From Thioclava pacifica DSM 10166 (lineage in GTDB: Bacteria; Pseudomonadota; Alphaproteobacteria; Rhodobacterales; Rhodobacteraceae): a stretch of 56,807 nucleotides of DNA. Shown here in pieces: positions 41,087-49,997 of this stretch. The position numbers and the translations under genes were made by a program. The notes under the pieces are model-generated. The model was not told the origin of the DNA. It did not search any database and saw only the letters and a program-made list of their open reading frames with translations. The stretch is taken from NCBI RefSeq assembly GCF_000714535.1, contig NZ_AUND01000005.1, forward strand, positions 1 through 56,807, written 5' to 3'. Numbering within the stretch: position 1 is the first letter of the stretch; each line of letters starts with the position of its first letter.

Positions 41087-42250
41087 ATGGCTTTTGACAA
41101 CGAGCCGGTCACGATTGGCCTCCTGTTTTCCCAGTCCGGTGTTACCTCGGTCATCGAACGCACGCAGCGACAGGCCGCGATGCTTGCTGTCGAGGAAATC
41201 AACAATGCGGGGGGCATCAACGGCCGAGAGCTTCTGATCGAAGACAGCGATCCAGCTTCGGACCCTCTGCGGTTCAAGAGTGAGGCGGAGCGCCTGATCG
41301 ATGTCGGCGCTACGACCATCTTCGGTTGTTACATGTCTTCGACCCGCAAGGCTGTCTTGCCGGTGGTCGAGCAACGCCGAGCCCTGCTGTTCTACCCCAC
41401 GCTTTACGAAGGCTTCGAGTTCTCGGGCAGCTGCGTCTATTCCGGCGCGGCTCCGAACCAGAACTCGCGCTGGCTCGCGGATTATCTCACGCAGACCTAT
41501 GGCGAGCGCTTTGTCTTTGTCGGGTCGAATTACGTTTTTCCGTATGAATCCAATCGGATCATGAAAGATTTGCTGCACCACCGAGGTGCCCAGGTGGTTG
41601 ATGAAGTCTACATCCCGTTGCGCCACAATGAGGACTACATCGAGCGCGCGATCGCGCGCATCAAGGCCGCGGGGCCGGCGGTCGTGTTCTCGACGGTCGT
41701 GGGCGAGGGGTCGGTTCGCTTTTACCAGGCCTATGATCGCGCGGGCTTCGATCGCAGCAAGCAACCCATCGCCAGCCTGACTTCCGGCGAGCCCGAGCTT
41801 TTGGCGGTCGGGAAGGACGCTTCGATCGGCAACGTCACCGCTGCGCCATACTTCAGCGTCTTGGATACCGAAGCGAACCGACGGTTCGTCTCGGCCTATT
41901 ATCGTAGGTTCGGGCCGGATCAGCCAATCTCGGCGGGAACGGAAGCGGCCTATTTCCAAGTCTACCTCTTCGCGGAGGCTGTGCGCCGCTGTGGAGCGAC
42001 GGATCGCGATAGCGTTCTGCGCACCTTGCCAACCTTCAGCTTCGAAGCGCCCCAAGGCCCTGTGCAGGTCGAAGGGGATACGCATCACACGAGCCTCTGG
42101 CCCCGGGTTGCCGTCGTCGGCGAGAGCGGCTCGTTCGAAATCGTTCGCGAGGCTCAGGCGCCCGTGCGGCCGGATCCATATCTCATTGAGTATGATGGGG
42201 AATTTCAGATGACGTCTCCCCAGTTCGGTATTGGAGGAGGCGGTAACTGA
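41087..42250 (+). CDS. amiC: AmiC, cytosolic amide sensor
   Basis: This 387-residue type 1 periplasmic-binding-fold protein lacks a signal peptide and therefore stays in the cytoplasm, as AmiC of Pseudomonas does. It has GLLFSQSGVTSVIERTQ at the N-terminus and RKAVLPVVEQRRALLFYPTLYEGFE at about 85-110. In the known system AmiC holds AmiR inactive until an amide such as acetamide binds. Its stop overlaps the amiR start (TGATG), consistent with co-translation of the complex. The gene is a paralogue of the substrate-binding protein at 43196. Confidence 0.92.
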   Translation: MAFDNEPVTIGLLFSQSGVTSVIERTQRQAAMLAVEEINNAGGINGRELLIEDSDPASDPLRFKSEAERLIDVGATTIFGCYMSSTRKAVLPVVEQRRALLFYPTLYEGFEFSGSCVYSGAAPNQNSRWLADYLTQTYGERFVFVGSNYVFPYESNRIMKDLLHHRGAQVVDEVYIPLRHNEDYIERAIARIKAAGPAVVFSTVVGEGSVRFYQAYDRAGFDRSKQPIASLTSGEPELLAVGKDASIGNVTAAPYFSVLDTEANRRFVSAYYRRFGPDQPISAGTEAAYFQVYLFAEAVRRCGATDRDSVLRTLPTFSFEAPQGPVQVEGDTHHTSLWPRVAVVGESGSFEIVREAQAPVRPDPYLIEYDGEFQMTSPQFGIGGGGN

Positions 42251-42858
42251 TGTCCCGTCTGCGTCTCAAGGATTTGCGCGATCTCTCGGTAATCGTGGTC
42301 CATCCGCCGGACGCAGATGGCAAGGCGCTCATGGACCAGCTCAAGCGCATCGGCTGTCGGGCCGAATTGATGTGGCCGCCCGCAAAGGCGCTGCCGAGCG
42401 GAACGGATGTCGTCTTTGCCGGGGTTTTCTTCGAAAGCCAGGGCGCGCTCGCGAGCATGTTGCGGAAGTCCGAGAAGCCCGGGCCGACGGTCATCGGGGT
42501 CGTGAATTACGAGAACCCGGCGATGATCGAACTGGTCCTCGATATCAACGCATTCGCGGTCATTTCGAAGCCGGTCCGAACCTTCGGCATGCTGACAAAT
42601 CTCGTCGTTGCGCGCTCGAACTGGATGCAGGCGGCGGATTTCCACGACAAGATCAGCAAGCTCGAAAAGAAGATCTCCGGTCAGAAGAAGATCGCGAAGG
42701 CAAAGTCTATCCTTATGGAAATGCACAAGATTTCCGAAAGGGAGGCCTATGGGACAATCCGGGCGCAAGCGATGGGAAAGCGGATTTCCGTAGAGGAAAT
42801 GGCGGTCGCGATCATCAACGCAAACGAATTGTTGTCATCGAGACCGGATGATGTATAG
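42250..42858 (+). CDS. amiR: AmiR, ANTAR-domain transcription antiterminator
   Basis: This 202-residue regulator has an N-terminal pseudo-receiver domain (about 10-120), a coiled coil (about 130-148), and a C-terminal ANTAR domain (about 148-195; AKSILMEMHKISEREAYGTIRAQAMGKR). ANTAR domains bind RNA leaders with paired hexaloop hairpins and prevent termination. The pseudo-receiver is controlled by binding AmiC, not by phosphorylation. A matching leader and strong terminator lie directly downstream, before the transporter genes. The amiR stop codon lies inside the first predicted hexaloop. Confidence 0.93.
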   Translation: MSRLRLKDLRDLSVIVVHPPDADGKALMDQLKRIGCRAELMWPPAKALPSGTDVVFAGVFFESQGALASMLRKSEKPGPTVIGVVNYENPAMIELVLDINAFAVISKPVRTFGMLTNLVVARSNWMQAADFHDKISKLEKKISGQKKIAKAKSILMEMHKISEREAYGTIRAQAMGKRISVEEMAVAIINANELLSSRPDDV

Positions 42859-42894
42859 TCGAATCAGGTTGATGGCCAATGATGTCCGTCGACC
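42849..42894 (+). promoter_or_regulatory. Candidate ANTAR RNA element (two A1/G4 hexaloop hairpins)
   Basis: Hairpin P1 is 42849-42866 with hexaloop ATAGTC; its six-base stem includes one G-A mismatch and one wobble. Hairpin P2 is 42867-42894 with hexaloop AATGAT and an 11-base stem containing two or three G-U wobbles and one C-U mismatch. Both loops have A at position 1 and G at position 4, the conserved ANTAR-target pattern. The pair lies immediately before an intrinsic terminator and after amiR. Confidence 0.6.
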
Positions 42895-42903
42895 CGGCAC
42901 AGA

Positions 42904-42944
42904 AAGCCCGCTGAAGACACCGTAGTGTCTTCGCGGGCTTTTTT
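42904..42944 (+). terminator. Strong intrinsic terminator in the transporter/amidase leader
   Basis: AAGCCCGC-T-GAAGACAC (42904-42920) pairs with GTGTCTTC-GCGGGCTT (42925-42940) around a CGTA loop: 16 bp with a single bulge, followed by six T (42939-42944). It separates amiCR from the transporter operon in the same orientation and is the natural target of AmiR-dependent antitermination. Confidence 0.85.
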
Positions 42945-43195
42945 GGTTTTCAGGATGGCGCAAAGGCCGCGCCTTCGCTACGGGCGTCTCGCGATGCCCG
43001 TACCCCGCCTTCATCGGCGGCGCTGAATGGCAACGATGCCAATGCTCCTCACCTAGGGAGCGCCCCAGCCGGCATGACCCGGATCCCGCGATCCGGTCAC
43101 GGCACCTCACACATTCGGTCACAGATCTACGCTCGTGCACGGGAGTCCTCCCTGCGCATTCACGGCCTAAAAAAAATCCAACATGGGAGTCTAAA
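42945..43195 (+). promoter_or_regulatory. Structured leader between the terminator and the amide-binding protein gene
   Basis: These 251 bases hold no gene but several hairpins: ACGGGC/GCCCGT (42980-43001), CCGCC/GGCGG (43005-43020), TGGC-AACGAT-GCCA with a further A1/G4 hexaloop (43028-43041), GCTCC/GGAGC (43044-43061) and CCGGAT/ATCCGG (about 43079-43096). A GGGAG ribosome-binding site precedes ATG 43196. Confidence 0.45.
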
Positions 43196-44446
43196 ATGAA
43201 GACCAACCGGAGAAATTTCCTCAAGCACACAACCGCCTTCGGCGCCGCTGCCGCCCTTGGCCCGTCAATGATCGCGAGCCCCGCCCGCGCTTCGGGCGAG
43301 ATCGAGGTGGGCGTTCTGTTCTCGCTCACCGGCGGCCTTTCGATCATCGAGAAATCGCTTGCTGATGCCACGATGATGGCGATCGACGAGATCAACGCCG
43401 CAGGCGGCGTGAACGGGATGATGATCAAGCCGATCCTCGAAGACGGCGCCTCCGACCCGAAGACCTATAACGAGAAAGCCTCGAAGCTGGTGATCCGTGA
43501 TCGTCTTCAGACCGTCTTCGGCTCCTACACCTCGGCGAGCCGCAAGGCCGTGCTACCGGTCTTCGAGAAGCGCAACAGCATGTACTTCTACCCGACCTAT
43601 TACGAAGGCTTCGAATGCTCGAAGAACGTGGTCTACACCGGTGCGGTGCCGAACCAGCAGCTGTCGAACTTCATTCCCTGGATCATCAACACGCTCGGCA
43701 AGAAGAAGTTCTTCATCGTCGGCTCGAACTACATCTACCCGCGCGAGATGGCGAAGGTGTCGAAGATCCTCATCGAGCAGAACGGCGGTGAGTGGATCGC
43801 CGACGAATATCTCGAGCTCGGCCATTCCGAATGGGGCGCGATGGTCTCCAAGATCAAGGAAAGCGGTTGCGACGTGGTTCTGTCGAACGTCGTGGGCGAC
43901 TCGGTCGTGGCCTTCTACCGCGAGTTCAAGAACCAGGGCCTGACCCACGACAAGCTGCCGATCTGCGCGACCGTGACTTCGGAGATCGAGATTGCCGCGA
44001 TGGGGCCGGAATTCGCGGTCGGAAGCTACACCTCCTTCCCGTATTTCCAGGCCATCGACACCGATCGCAACCGCGATTTCGTCGAGCGTTACCGCAAATA
44101 TGTGAACGATCCCAAGGCGGTGACGCACCACGCGCTCGAGAGCAGCTATTTCCAGGTCTATCTGTGGAAACAGGCGGTCGAGAAGGCCGGGGACATCTCG
44201 GCCGACGCGGTGCGTGAAGGCATCAAGGGGCAGGTCTTCGAGGCGCCGAACGGCACCGTGACCGTCGATCCGGAAAACCTGCACACCTATCTCACGCCGC
44301 GCATCGCGCAGTGGGGGGCTGATGGTCAGGGCACGATCGTCGATGAATATCCCGCGCCGACCGAGCCGCTGCCCTACGTCGCCTATGGCGAGACGCCGGA
44401 CAACCTGTTCTGCACCGGCGCCGGTCTCGACACCTCCAAGCTGTGA
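43196..44446 (+). CDS. Urea/short-chain-amide ABC transporter substrate-binding protein (UrtA/FmdD-like)
   Basis: This 416-residue periplasmic binding protein has a Tat signal (R5-R6-NFLK, cleavage after ARA near residue 32), then a type 1 fold with GVLFSLTGGLSIIEKSLADATMMAIDEIN and RKAVLPVFEKRNSMYFYPTYYEGFE. Relatives bind urea (UrtA) or short-chain amides (FmdD of Methylophilus). Its operon with amiE favours an aliphatic amide. It shares a nearly matching ligand-pocket segment with AmiC. It is the first gene after the antitermination leader and is followed by a stabilising-type hairpin. Confidence 0.92.
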   Translation: MKTNRRNFLKHTTAFGAAAALGPSMIASPARASGEIEVGVLFSLTGGLSIIEKSLADATMMAIDEINAAGGVNGMMIKPILEDGASDPKTYNEKASKLVIRDRLQTVFGSYTSASRKAVLPVFEKRNSMYFYPTYYEGFECSKNVVYTGAVPNQQLSNFIPWIINTLGKKKFFIVGSNYIYPREMAKVSKILIEQNGGEWIADEYLELGHSEWGAMVSKIKESGCDVVLSNVVGDSVVAFYREFKNQGLTHDKLPICATVTSEIEIAAMGPEFAVGSYTSFPYFQAIDTDRNRDFVERYRKYVNDPKAVTHHALESSYFQVYLWKQAVEKAGDISADAVREGIKGQVFEAPNGTVTVDPENLHTYLTPRIAQWGADGQGTIVDEYPAPTEPLPYVAYGETPDNLFCTGAGLDTSKL

Positions 44447-44454
44447 CGCAAACC

Positions 44455-44480
44455 GGGCACCGGGCCCATGCCCGGTGCCC
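44455..44480 (+). other. T-less hairpin after the binding-protein gene
   Basis: A perfect 11-bp stem GGGCACCGGGC/GCCCGGTGCCC with loop CCAT lies between the binding-protein and permease genes. Without a T tract it is more likely an mRNA 3' protector, letting the binding protein be made in excess of the membrane subunits. Confidence 0.55.
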
Positions 44481-44503
44481 ATCCGAGCGAGGCGGAATTT
44501 TCC

Positions 44504-45397
44504 ATGTCTGACATCATCTTCATCGGCCTGTCACTCTCTTCGATCCTGCTGCTGATCGCGCTTGGCCTGTCGATCACCTATGGCGCGATGGGCGTCATCA
44601 ACATGGCGCATGGCGAGTTGGTCATGATCGGCGCCTATACGGCGGTGCTCGCGGGGCTTCATCTCGGGCTCAACCTGTTCTTTGCGCTGCCACTGGCCTT
44701 CGTGACCTCGGGGCTTGTCGGGCTGGTGATCGAGCGGTTGGTGATCCGAAGGCTCTACGGACGGATCATCGACACATTGCTCGCGACATGGGGCGTTGCG
44801 ATCCTGCTGCAACAGCTGATCCGCCTCGAATTCGGCCTGAGCTTCTTCGGCATCCATATCGACGGGCTCGGACCGGGCCTGCAAAACATGACGGTGCCGG
44901 CCTTCCTTACCCAGCCGATTGACGTGGCGGGCATGACGATCCAGCCCTATCGCACATTCATCATCGTCGTGACCTTGCTTCTCGCGGGGCTGACCTGGTG
45001 GCTGATGTATCGCACCCCGATGGGCGTGCAGGTGCGCGCGATCATGCGCAATCCCCAGATCGCGGCGGCCTGCGGCATCGACGTGCGCCGTGTCTCGGCG
45101 CTGACCTTCGCCTATGGCTCCGGCCTCGCCGGGATTGCCGGTGTGCTGCTTGCGGGCTTCAAGACGGTCATGCCTGAAATGGGCGCATCCGTCGTGGTCG
45201 ACGGGTTCCTCGTCGTCGTCGTCGGAGGGGTCGGAAGCCTTCTCGGAACCATCCTCGCGGCCGGTATTCTCGGGCAGATCAACGGCATCGTGGCCTTGCT
45301 GTCCAACGACATCATCGCCCGCGCCGTCGTCTTCGCGGTGGTCATCGCGCTGATCCTGTGGCGCCCGCGCGGCCTGTTCTCCTTCAAGTCGAGGTAA
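44504..45397 (+). CDS. urtB: UrtB-like branched-chain-type ABC permease
   Basis: This 297-residue inner-membrane permease of the LivH/UrtB family has about eight helices: SLSSILLLIALGLSITYGAMGVINMAHGELVMIGAY at the start, and the EAA-like segment with GSGLAGIAGVLLAGFKTVMPEMGASVVVDGFLVVVVGG near 210-250. ATG 44504 follows GAGGCGG; ATG 44468 upstream lies in the hairpin and is less likely. It pairs with the next gene to form the translocation channel. Confidence 0.9.
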   Translation: MSDIIFIGLSLSSILLLIALGLSITYGAMGVINMAHGELVMIGAYTAVLAGLHLGLNLFFALPLAFVTSGLVGLVIERLVIRRLYGRIIDTLLATWGVAILLQQLIRLEFGLSFFGIHIDGLGPGLQNMTVPAFLTQPIDVAGMTIQPYRTFIIVVTLLLAGLTWWLMYRTPMGVQVRAIMRNPQIAAACGIDVRRVSALTFAYGSGLAGIAGVLLAGFKTVMPEMGASVVVDGFLVVVVGGVGSLLGTILAAGILGQINGIVALLSNDIIARAVVFAVVIALILWRPRGLFSFKSR

Positions 45398-45400
45398 GTG

Positions 45401-46573
45401 ATGTCCATCGAAGATACATCCACACCCACCAGCTCCTCGAGCCGCCTTCAACGTTACGCCGACTGGGCCGTCTACGCTGTCTTCATCGTGATCATTCTCG
45501 GTGCGCCGATGGTTATCGACGATGTGTTCTGGCTCAACCGGATCTCCAAATACCTGGTCTTTGGCATGCTCGGGATCGCGATCGCGCTGTCCTGGGGCTA
45601 TGCCGGGATCCTCAACCTGGGGCAGGGGCTCTTCTTCGGCCTCGGCGCCTACATGACGGCGATGTCGCTTAAGCTGATGAGCGCCACGAGCCTTCAGCAG
45701 GGCTCCGACAAACCGGTACCCGACTTCATGCTCTGGAATGCCGAGCCGGGAGCCGTCACCGATCTGTGCTGCATCAACAAGGGCTCGTTCCTCTGGATCC
45801 CGTTCCAGTCGCAATGGTTCGGCATGGCGATGTCGATCGTGATCCCGCTGATAGTCGCCTTCGTGCTGTCCTCGTCGATCTTCCGGCTGCGTGTCTCCGG
45901 CGTCTATGTCGCGATCATCACGCTGGCGCTGGTGCTTCTGGTGCGGCTCTTGCTCATCGATGCGCAGCCGATCACCAACGGGTTCAACGGGCTGACCGAT
46001 CTGGGCTGGCTGACCATCGGCGGGTTCGAATTCGACCCCTATATGGTCGAGACCTATTACGTCGTCGCCATCTCGCTCACGGTGGTCTTGCTGTTGGGGC
46101 GCTGGCTGGTCTCGACACGGGCCGGGCTGATCCTGCAATCGACGCGGGATGATCCGACCCGGGCGCGCTATCTCGGCTATGACGTCGCGGCCTATCAGAT
46201 CTTCTTCTTCACGATCTCCGCCGGGATCGCGGGCTTTGCGGGGCTCCTTTACGTGGTCGCCGCGGAATTCGCCTCGCCGAGCTTCATGGATATCGGTTTC
46301 TCGATCTCGATGGTCGTCTGGGCCGCGGTTGGCGGGCGCAACTCGCTGATCGGCGCCTGCATCGGTGCGATTCTGATCAACACCGTCGAGGCCACCGTCA
46401 GCGAGACCGAGATCTTCAAAGAGGCCTGGAAGCTGATCATCGGCGGGGTCTTCGTCCTCGTTGTTCTCTACATGCCGAACGGCCTTGCGGGCATCGCGCG
46501 CGATCTTCTGGCGCGGTTCGAACGTCGCCGGAAAGGCGCCCCCGCAGAGACGGCCCCGAAGGCCGCGGAATAG
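45401..46573 (+). CDS. urtC: UrtC-like branched-chain-type ABC permease
   Basis: This 390-residue LivM/UrtC-type permease has WGYAGILNLGQGLFFGLGAYMTAMSLKLM near residues 60-90 and later helices through about 365. An insert at about 95-135 contains TDLCCINKGSF. ATG 45401 follows an in-frame GTG at 45398. It starts 3 bases after urtB and ends 9 bases before urtD. The C-terminal tail is basic (FERRRKG). Confidence 0.9.
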   Translation: MSIEDTSTPTSSSSRLQRYADWAVYAVFIVIILGAPMVIDDVFWLNRISKYLVFGMLGIAIALSWGYAGILNLGQGLFFGLGAYMTAMSLKLMSATSLQQGSDKPVPDFMLWNAEPGAVTDLCCINKGSFLWIPFQSQWFGMAMSIVIPLIVAFVLSSSIFRLRVSGVYVAIITLALVLLVRLLLIDAQPITNGFNGLTDLGWLTIGGFEFDPYMVETYYVVAISLTVVLLLGRWLVSTRAGLILQSTRDDPTRARYLGYDVAAYQIFFFTISAGIAGFAGLLYVVAAEFASPSFMDIGFSISMVVWAAVGGRNSLIGACIGAILINTVEATVSETEIFKEAWKLIIGGVFVLVVLYMPNGLAGIARDLLARFERRRKGAPAETAPKAAE

Positions 46574-46582
46574 GAGGCGGAG

Positions 46583-47329
46583 ATGAATGAAGCACTCACA
46601 ATCGACGGGCTGACAGTGGATTTCGGCGGGTTCAAGGCCGTGGACGGGTTCACCACCGTGGTCCAGAAGGGCGAGCTGCGGGTCATCCTTGGCCCCAACG
46701 GCGCAGGAAAGACCACGCTGATGGATCTCGTCAGTGGCAAGACCGCCTCTACCCAAGGCACCGTCCATCTCTTTGGCGAGAACATCACCAACCGCCCCGA
46801 GCACATCATTGCGCGGCACGGGATCGGGCGAAAGTTCCAGATCCCGAGCGTGTTCCGTGATCTGACCGTTCGGCAGAACCTCGAAGTCGCGGCCTCGGGC
46901 GAGCCCGGTGTGTTCCGCAACCTTCGCCTGCACATGGCGGCGGAGGACCGCGCGCGGGTCGAGGACGTAATCGCGCTGACGCGGCTCGAGCCGGTCCTTG
47001 GGACGATCGCAGGCGAGTTGTCCCATGGCCAGATGCAATGGCTGGAACTGGGAATGCTGATCACGCAACAGGCGAAGGTGATCCTGCTCGATGAGCCCAC
47101 TGCGGGGATGACCCATGCCGAGACCTTCCGCACCGCCGAAATCATCAACGAAATGAAGGGCAGCCACACGATCCTCGTGGTCGAGCACGACATGGCTTTC
47201 GTGCGCAAGATCGCCGAGCGGATCACCGTCATGCACATGGGCAAGCTGCTCGCGGAGGGCCCGATGGAAAAGATCGAGACCGATCCAAAGGTGCGCGAGG
47301 CCTATCTCGGTTCGGGAGGGATCCACTGA
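46583..47329 (+). CDS. urtD: UrtD-like ABC ATPase
   Basis: This 248-residue LivG/UrtD-type ATPase has Walker A GPNGAGKTTLMDLVSG (about 37-52), the family's IARHGIGRKFQIPSVFRDLTV stretch, a degenerate signature ELSHGQMQWLELGMLI, Walker B VILLDEPTAGM and H-loop VVEHDM. It is paired with the following ATPase and overlaps it by one base (stop/ATG at 47329). Confidence 0.93.
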   Translation: MNEALTIDGLTVDFGGFKAVDGFTTVVQKGELRVILGPNGAGKTTLMDLVSGKTASTQGTVHLFGENITNRPEHIIARHGIGRKFQIPSVFRDLTVRQNLEVAASGEPGVFRNLRLHMAAEDRARVEDVIALTRLEPVLGTIAGELSHGQMQWLELGMLITQQAKVILLDEPTAGMTHAETFRTAEIINEMKGSHTILVVEHDMAFVRKIAERITVMHMGKLLAEGPMEKIETDPKVREAYLGSGGIH

Positions 47330-48021
47330 TGCTTTCTCTGAAAAATCTCGACAGCTTCTACGGTCGCAGTCAGGCATTGCATGACGTGTCGCTGGCCGCG
47401 CCGACCGGAACGATCCTTGCGGTTCTCGGACGAAATGGCGTTGGCAAGACGACGCTCCTGCGGTCGATCCTCGGCCTCACCGATCGCCAGAGCGGCGACG
47501 TCGTTCTCGATGGGGAGAACATCTCCTCGGATGCGACCTTCCGGCGCGCACGGGCGGGGATCGCCTATGTGCCGCAGGGGCGGATGATCATTCCCGATTT
47601 CACGATCCGCGAGAACATCCTGATGGGCGGTTTCGCGGCGAACGGACCGCGCGCCATTCCCGAAATCGTCCCGAAGATCTTTCCTTATCTGATGGAAAAT
47701 CTCGACCGACCCGGAGGCGTTCTCTCGGGCGGACAGCAACAGCAGCTTGCCATCGCCCGCGCCCTGGCAAGCGGCCCCAAGGTCCTCCTCATGGACGAGC
47801 CGACCGAGGGCATCCAGCCCAATATCGTCGAGCAGATCGAGGACATCATCATTCGCCTCAATGCCGAACTCGGACTGACGATCCTCCTTGTCGAGCAGAA
47901 CGTGAAATTCGCACGCCGCGCCGCGCAGAACTTCACGATGCTCGAGAACGGTCGGGTCGTGGCCGATGGCGCGATCGCGGATCTCACCGAGGAGACGGTC
48001 ACCAAGCACATGGCGATCTGA
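47329..48021 (+). CDS. urtE: UrtE-like ABC ATPase
   Basis: This 230-residue LivF/UrtE-type ATPase has Walker A GRNGVGKTTLLRSILG (about 34-49), signature LSGGQQQQLAIARAL, Walker B VLLMDEPTEGIQPNIV and LVEQNVKFARRA. The TEGIQPNIVEQIE sequence is typical of UrtE. It completes a full importer with the binding protein and two permeases. The amidase gene follows 72 bases later, so import and hydrolysis are coupled. Confidence 0.93.
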   Translation: MLSLKNLDSFYGRSQALHDVSLAAPTGTILAVLGRNGVGKTTLLRSILGLTDRQSGDVVLDGENISSDATFRRARAGIAYVPQGRMIIPDFTIRENILMGGFAANGPRAIPEIVPKIFPYLMENLDRPGGVLSGGQQQQLAIARALASGPKVLLMDEPTEGIQPNIVEQIEDIIIRLNAELGLTILLVEQNVKFARRAAQNFTMLENGRVVADGAIADLTEETVTKHMAI

Positions 48022-48093
48022 CCCCCATAAACCCGCTTTCCCGGATCAACCGGGACGGCACCCAACCACTCCACCAACAGCAGAGGTAACAAC

Positions 48094-49137
48094 ATGTATC
48101 ATGGAGATATTTCGAGCAGCGCCGACACCGTGGGCGTGGCCGTCGTTAACTACAAGATGCCGCGTCTTCACACGAAGGCCGAGGTTCTCGAGAACTGCCA
48201 CAAGATCGCCGACATGCTCAAGGGCATGAAGAAGGGTCTTCCGGGCATGGATCTGGTGATCTTCCCCGAATACTCGACCCACGGCATCATGTATGACGAG
48301 ACCGAGATGTACGAGACGGCCTCGTCGGTACCCGGTGAGGAGACTGAGATCTTCGCCGCCGCCTGCCGTGAAGCCAATGTCTGGGGCGTGTTCTCGCTGA
48401 CCGGCGAGCGCCATGAAGAGCACCCCAAGAAGGCGCCCTACAACACGCTCATCTTGATGAACAACAAGGGTGAGATCGTCCAGAAATACCGCAAGATCAT
48501 GCCCTGGGTTCCGATCGAGGGCTGGTATCCGGGCAATTGCACCTATGTCTCGGAAGGCCCCAAGGGCATGAAGATGAGCCTCATCATCTGTGATGACGGC
48601 AACTATCCCGAGATCTGGCGCGACTGCGCGATGAAGGGCGCCGAGCTGATCATCCGCTGCCAGGGCTACATGTATCCGGCCAAGGATCAGCAGGTGATCA
48701 TGGCCAAGGCGATGGCCTGGGCGAACAACTCCTATGTCGCGGTCGCCAATGCGGCGGGCTTCGACGGCGTCTATTCCTATTTCGGCCACTCGGCCATCGT
48801 CGGCTTTGACGGCCGTACGCTCGGCGAATGCGGCGAAGAGGAATACGGCATCCAGTACGCGCAGCTGTCGGTCTCGGGCATCCGTGACGCGCGCAAGAAC
48901 ATGCAGAGCCAGAACCACCTCTTCAAGCTCGTGCACCGTGGCTACACCGGGATGATCAACTCGGGCGACGGCGACAAGGGTTTGGCCGAGTGCCCCTACG
49001 AGTTCTACACCAAGTGGGCGGAAGATCCGGAAGGCACGCGCGAAATGGTCGAGGCGATGACCCGTTCGACCGTCGGCACCGAGGAATGCCCGATCGACGG
49101 TATCCCGAACGAGAAAACCGACCCCACTCACCGGTGA
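48094..49137 (+). CDS. amiE: AmiE, aliphatic amidase (EC 3.5.1.4)
   Basis: This 347-residue nitrilase-superfamily enzyme closely matches Pseudomonas AmiE (346 residues) from [25 protein letters not shown] onward. The catalytic triad is present: E59 in FPEYS, K134 in KYRKIMPW and C166 in [10 protein letters not shown]. It hydrolyses short aliphatic amides such as acetamide to the acid and ammonia in the cytosol. ATG 48094 follows AGAGG. It lies after the importer genes and before the NorQ/NorD-like pair, with a perfect hairpin after its stop. Confidence 0.96.
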   Translation: MYHGDISSSADTVGVAVVNYKMPRLHTKAEVLENCHKIADMLKGMKKGLPGMDLVIFPEYSTHGIMYDETEMYETASSVPGEETEIFAAACREANVWGVFSLTGERHEEHPKKAPYNTLILMNNKGEIVQKYRKIMPWVPIEGWYPGNCTYVSEGPKGMKMSLIICDDGNYPEIWRDCAMKGAELIIRCQGYMYPAKDQQVIMAKAMAWANNSYVAVANAAGFDGVYSYFGHSAIVGFDGRTLGECGEEEYGIQYAQLSVSGIRDARKNMQSQNHLFKLVHRGYTGMINSGDGDKGLAECPYEFYTKWAEDPEGTREMVEAMTRSTVGTEECPIDGIPNEKTDPTHR

Positions 49138-49150
49138 GGCAGGCGAGCAG

Positions 49151-49174
49151 GGCCGGCGGAGATATCCGCCGGCC
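49151..49174 (+). other. T-less hairpin after amiE
   Basis: A perfect 10-bp stem GGCCGGCGGA/TCCGCCGGCC with a GATA loop sits between amiE and the norQ-like gene. With no T tract, it probably stabilises the amiE 3' end or gives partial termination, so amidase is made in excess of the AAA+ pair. Confidence 0.55.
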
Positions 49175-49195
49175 AATCAAACGCGAGGATCTTCT

Positions 49196-49993
49196 ATGAC
49201 GATCGATCAGTACCGGCTTGAGCAAGAGCCGACCTACCACCCGAGCGGCGACGAGGTGGCCTTCTACGAATCCGCCTATGCGGCGCGGCTTCCGGTGATG
49301 CTCAAGGGGCCGACCGGCTGCGGCAAGACCCGCTTTGTCGAACATATGGCCTGGCACCTCGGCAAGCCGCTCATCACGGTGTCGTGCCACGAGGACATGA
49401 CCGCTTCGGATCTTGTCGGCCGCTTCCTGCTCGGGCCTGAAGGCACGCACTGGCAGGATGGACCGCTCACCATGGCCGTCCGGCACGGGGCGATCTGCTA
49501 TCTCGACGAGATCGTCGAGGCACGTCAGGACACCACGGTGGTGATCCATTCGCTGACCGATGATCGCCGCATCCTGCCGCTCGAAAAGAAGGGCGAGCTG
49601 GTCCACGCACATCCCGATTTCCAGCTCGTGATCTCGTATAACCCGGGCTATCAGAGCGTCTTGAAGGACCTCAAGGAATCCACCAAGCAACGCTTCAGTG
49701 CAGTGGATTTCACCTATCCCGTGGCCTCCGTCGAGGCGTCGATCGTGGCCTCGGAAGCCGATGTCTCGCCCGAAATCGCCAACAAGCTGGTGAAAATCGC
49801 CGAGAAATCGCGTCATCTGCGCGGGCAGGGACTTGAGGAAGGGGCGTCCACGCGGATGCTCATCCATGCCGGTCGCCTCATCAAGACCGGCATGCCTCTG
49901 GTCGATGCCTGCAAGCACGCGATCATCGTGCCGATCACGGATGACCCGGATATGCGCGGTGCGCTCGATGCGGTCGTCGATGCCTGCGCCTGA
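49196..49993 (+). CDS. NorQ/CbbQ-type MoxR AAA+ ATPase
   Basis: This 265-residue AAA+ protein has Walker A GPTGCGKT at 38-45, Walker B CYLDE at 101-105, the conserved [24 protein letters not shown] segment, and the CbbQ-type C-terminal domain (about 190-265). In known systems these ATPases team with a VWA protein to remodel or activate a target enzyme (NorQ-NorD for nitric oxide reductase, CbbQ-CbbO for Rubisco). No such target is encoded nearby; AmiE is the obvious candidate. It is followed after 4 bases by its VWA partner. Confidence 0.92.
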   Translation: MTIDQYRLEQEPTYHPSGDEVAFYESAYAARLPVMLKGPTGCGKTRFVEHMAWHLGKPLITVSCHEDMTASDLVGRFLLGPEGTHWQDGPLTMAVRHGAICYLDEIVEARQDTTVVIHSLTDDRRILPLEKKGELVHAHPDFQLVISYNPGYQSVLKDLKESTKQRFSAVDFTYPVASVEASIVASEADVSPEIANKLVKIAEKSRHLRGQGLEEGASTRMLIHAGRLIKTGMPLVDACKHAIIVPITDDPDMRGALDAVVDACA

Positions 49994-49997
49994 CAGC

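Noticed and set aside
42945-43195. Further A1/G4 hexaloop (AACGAT at 43032-43037) as part of the ANTAR element
   Set aside because: It lies after the terminator with a stem of only four pairs, so it is not needed for the proposed mechanism and may be chance.
44531-47377. 948-codon open frame on the minus strand opposite the urt genes
   Set aside because: It is antisense to three well-supported transporter genes, rich in His, Asp, Arg and Gln with no family resemblance, and is expected from GC-rich third positions.
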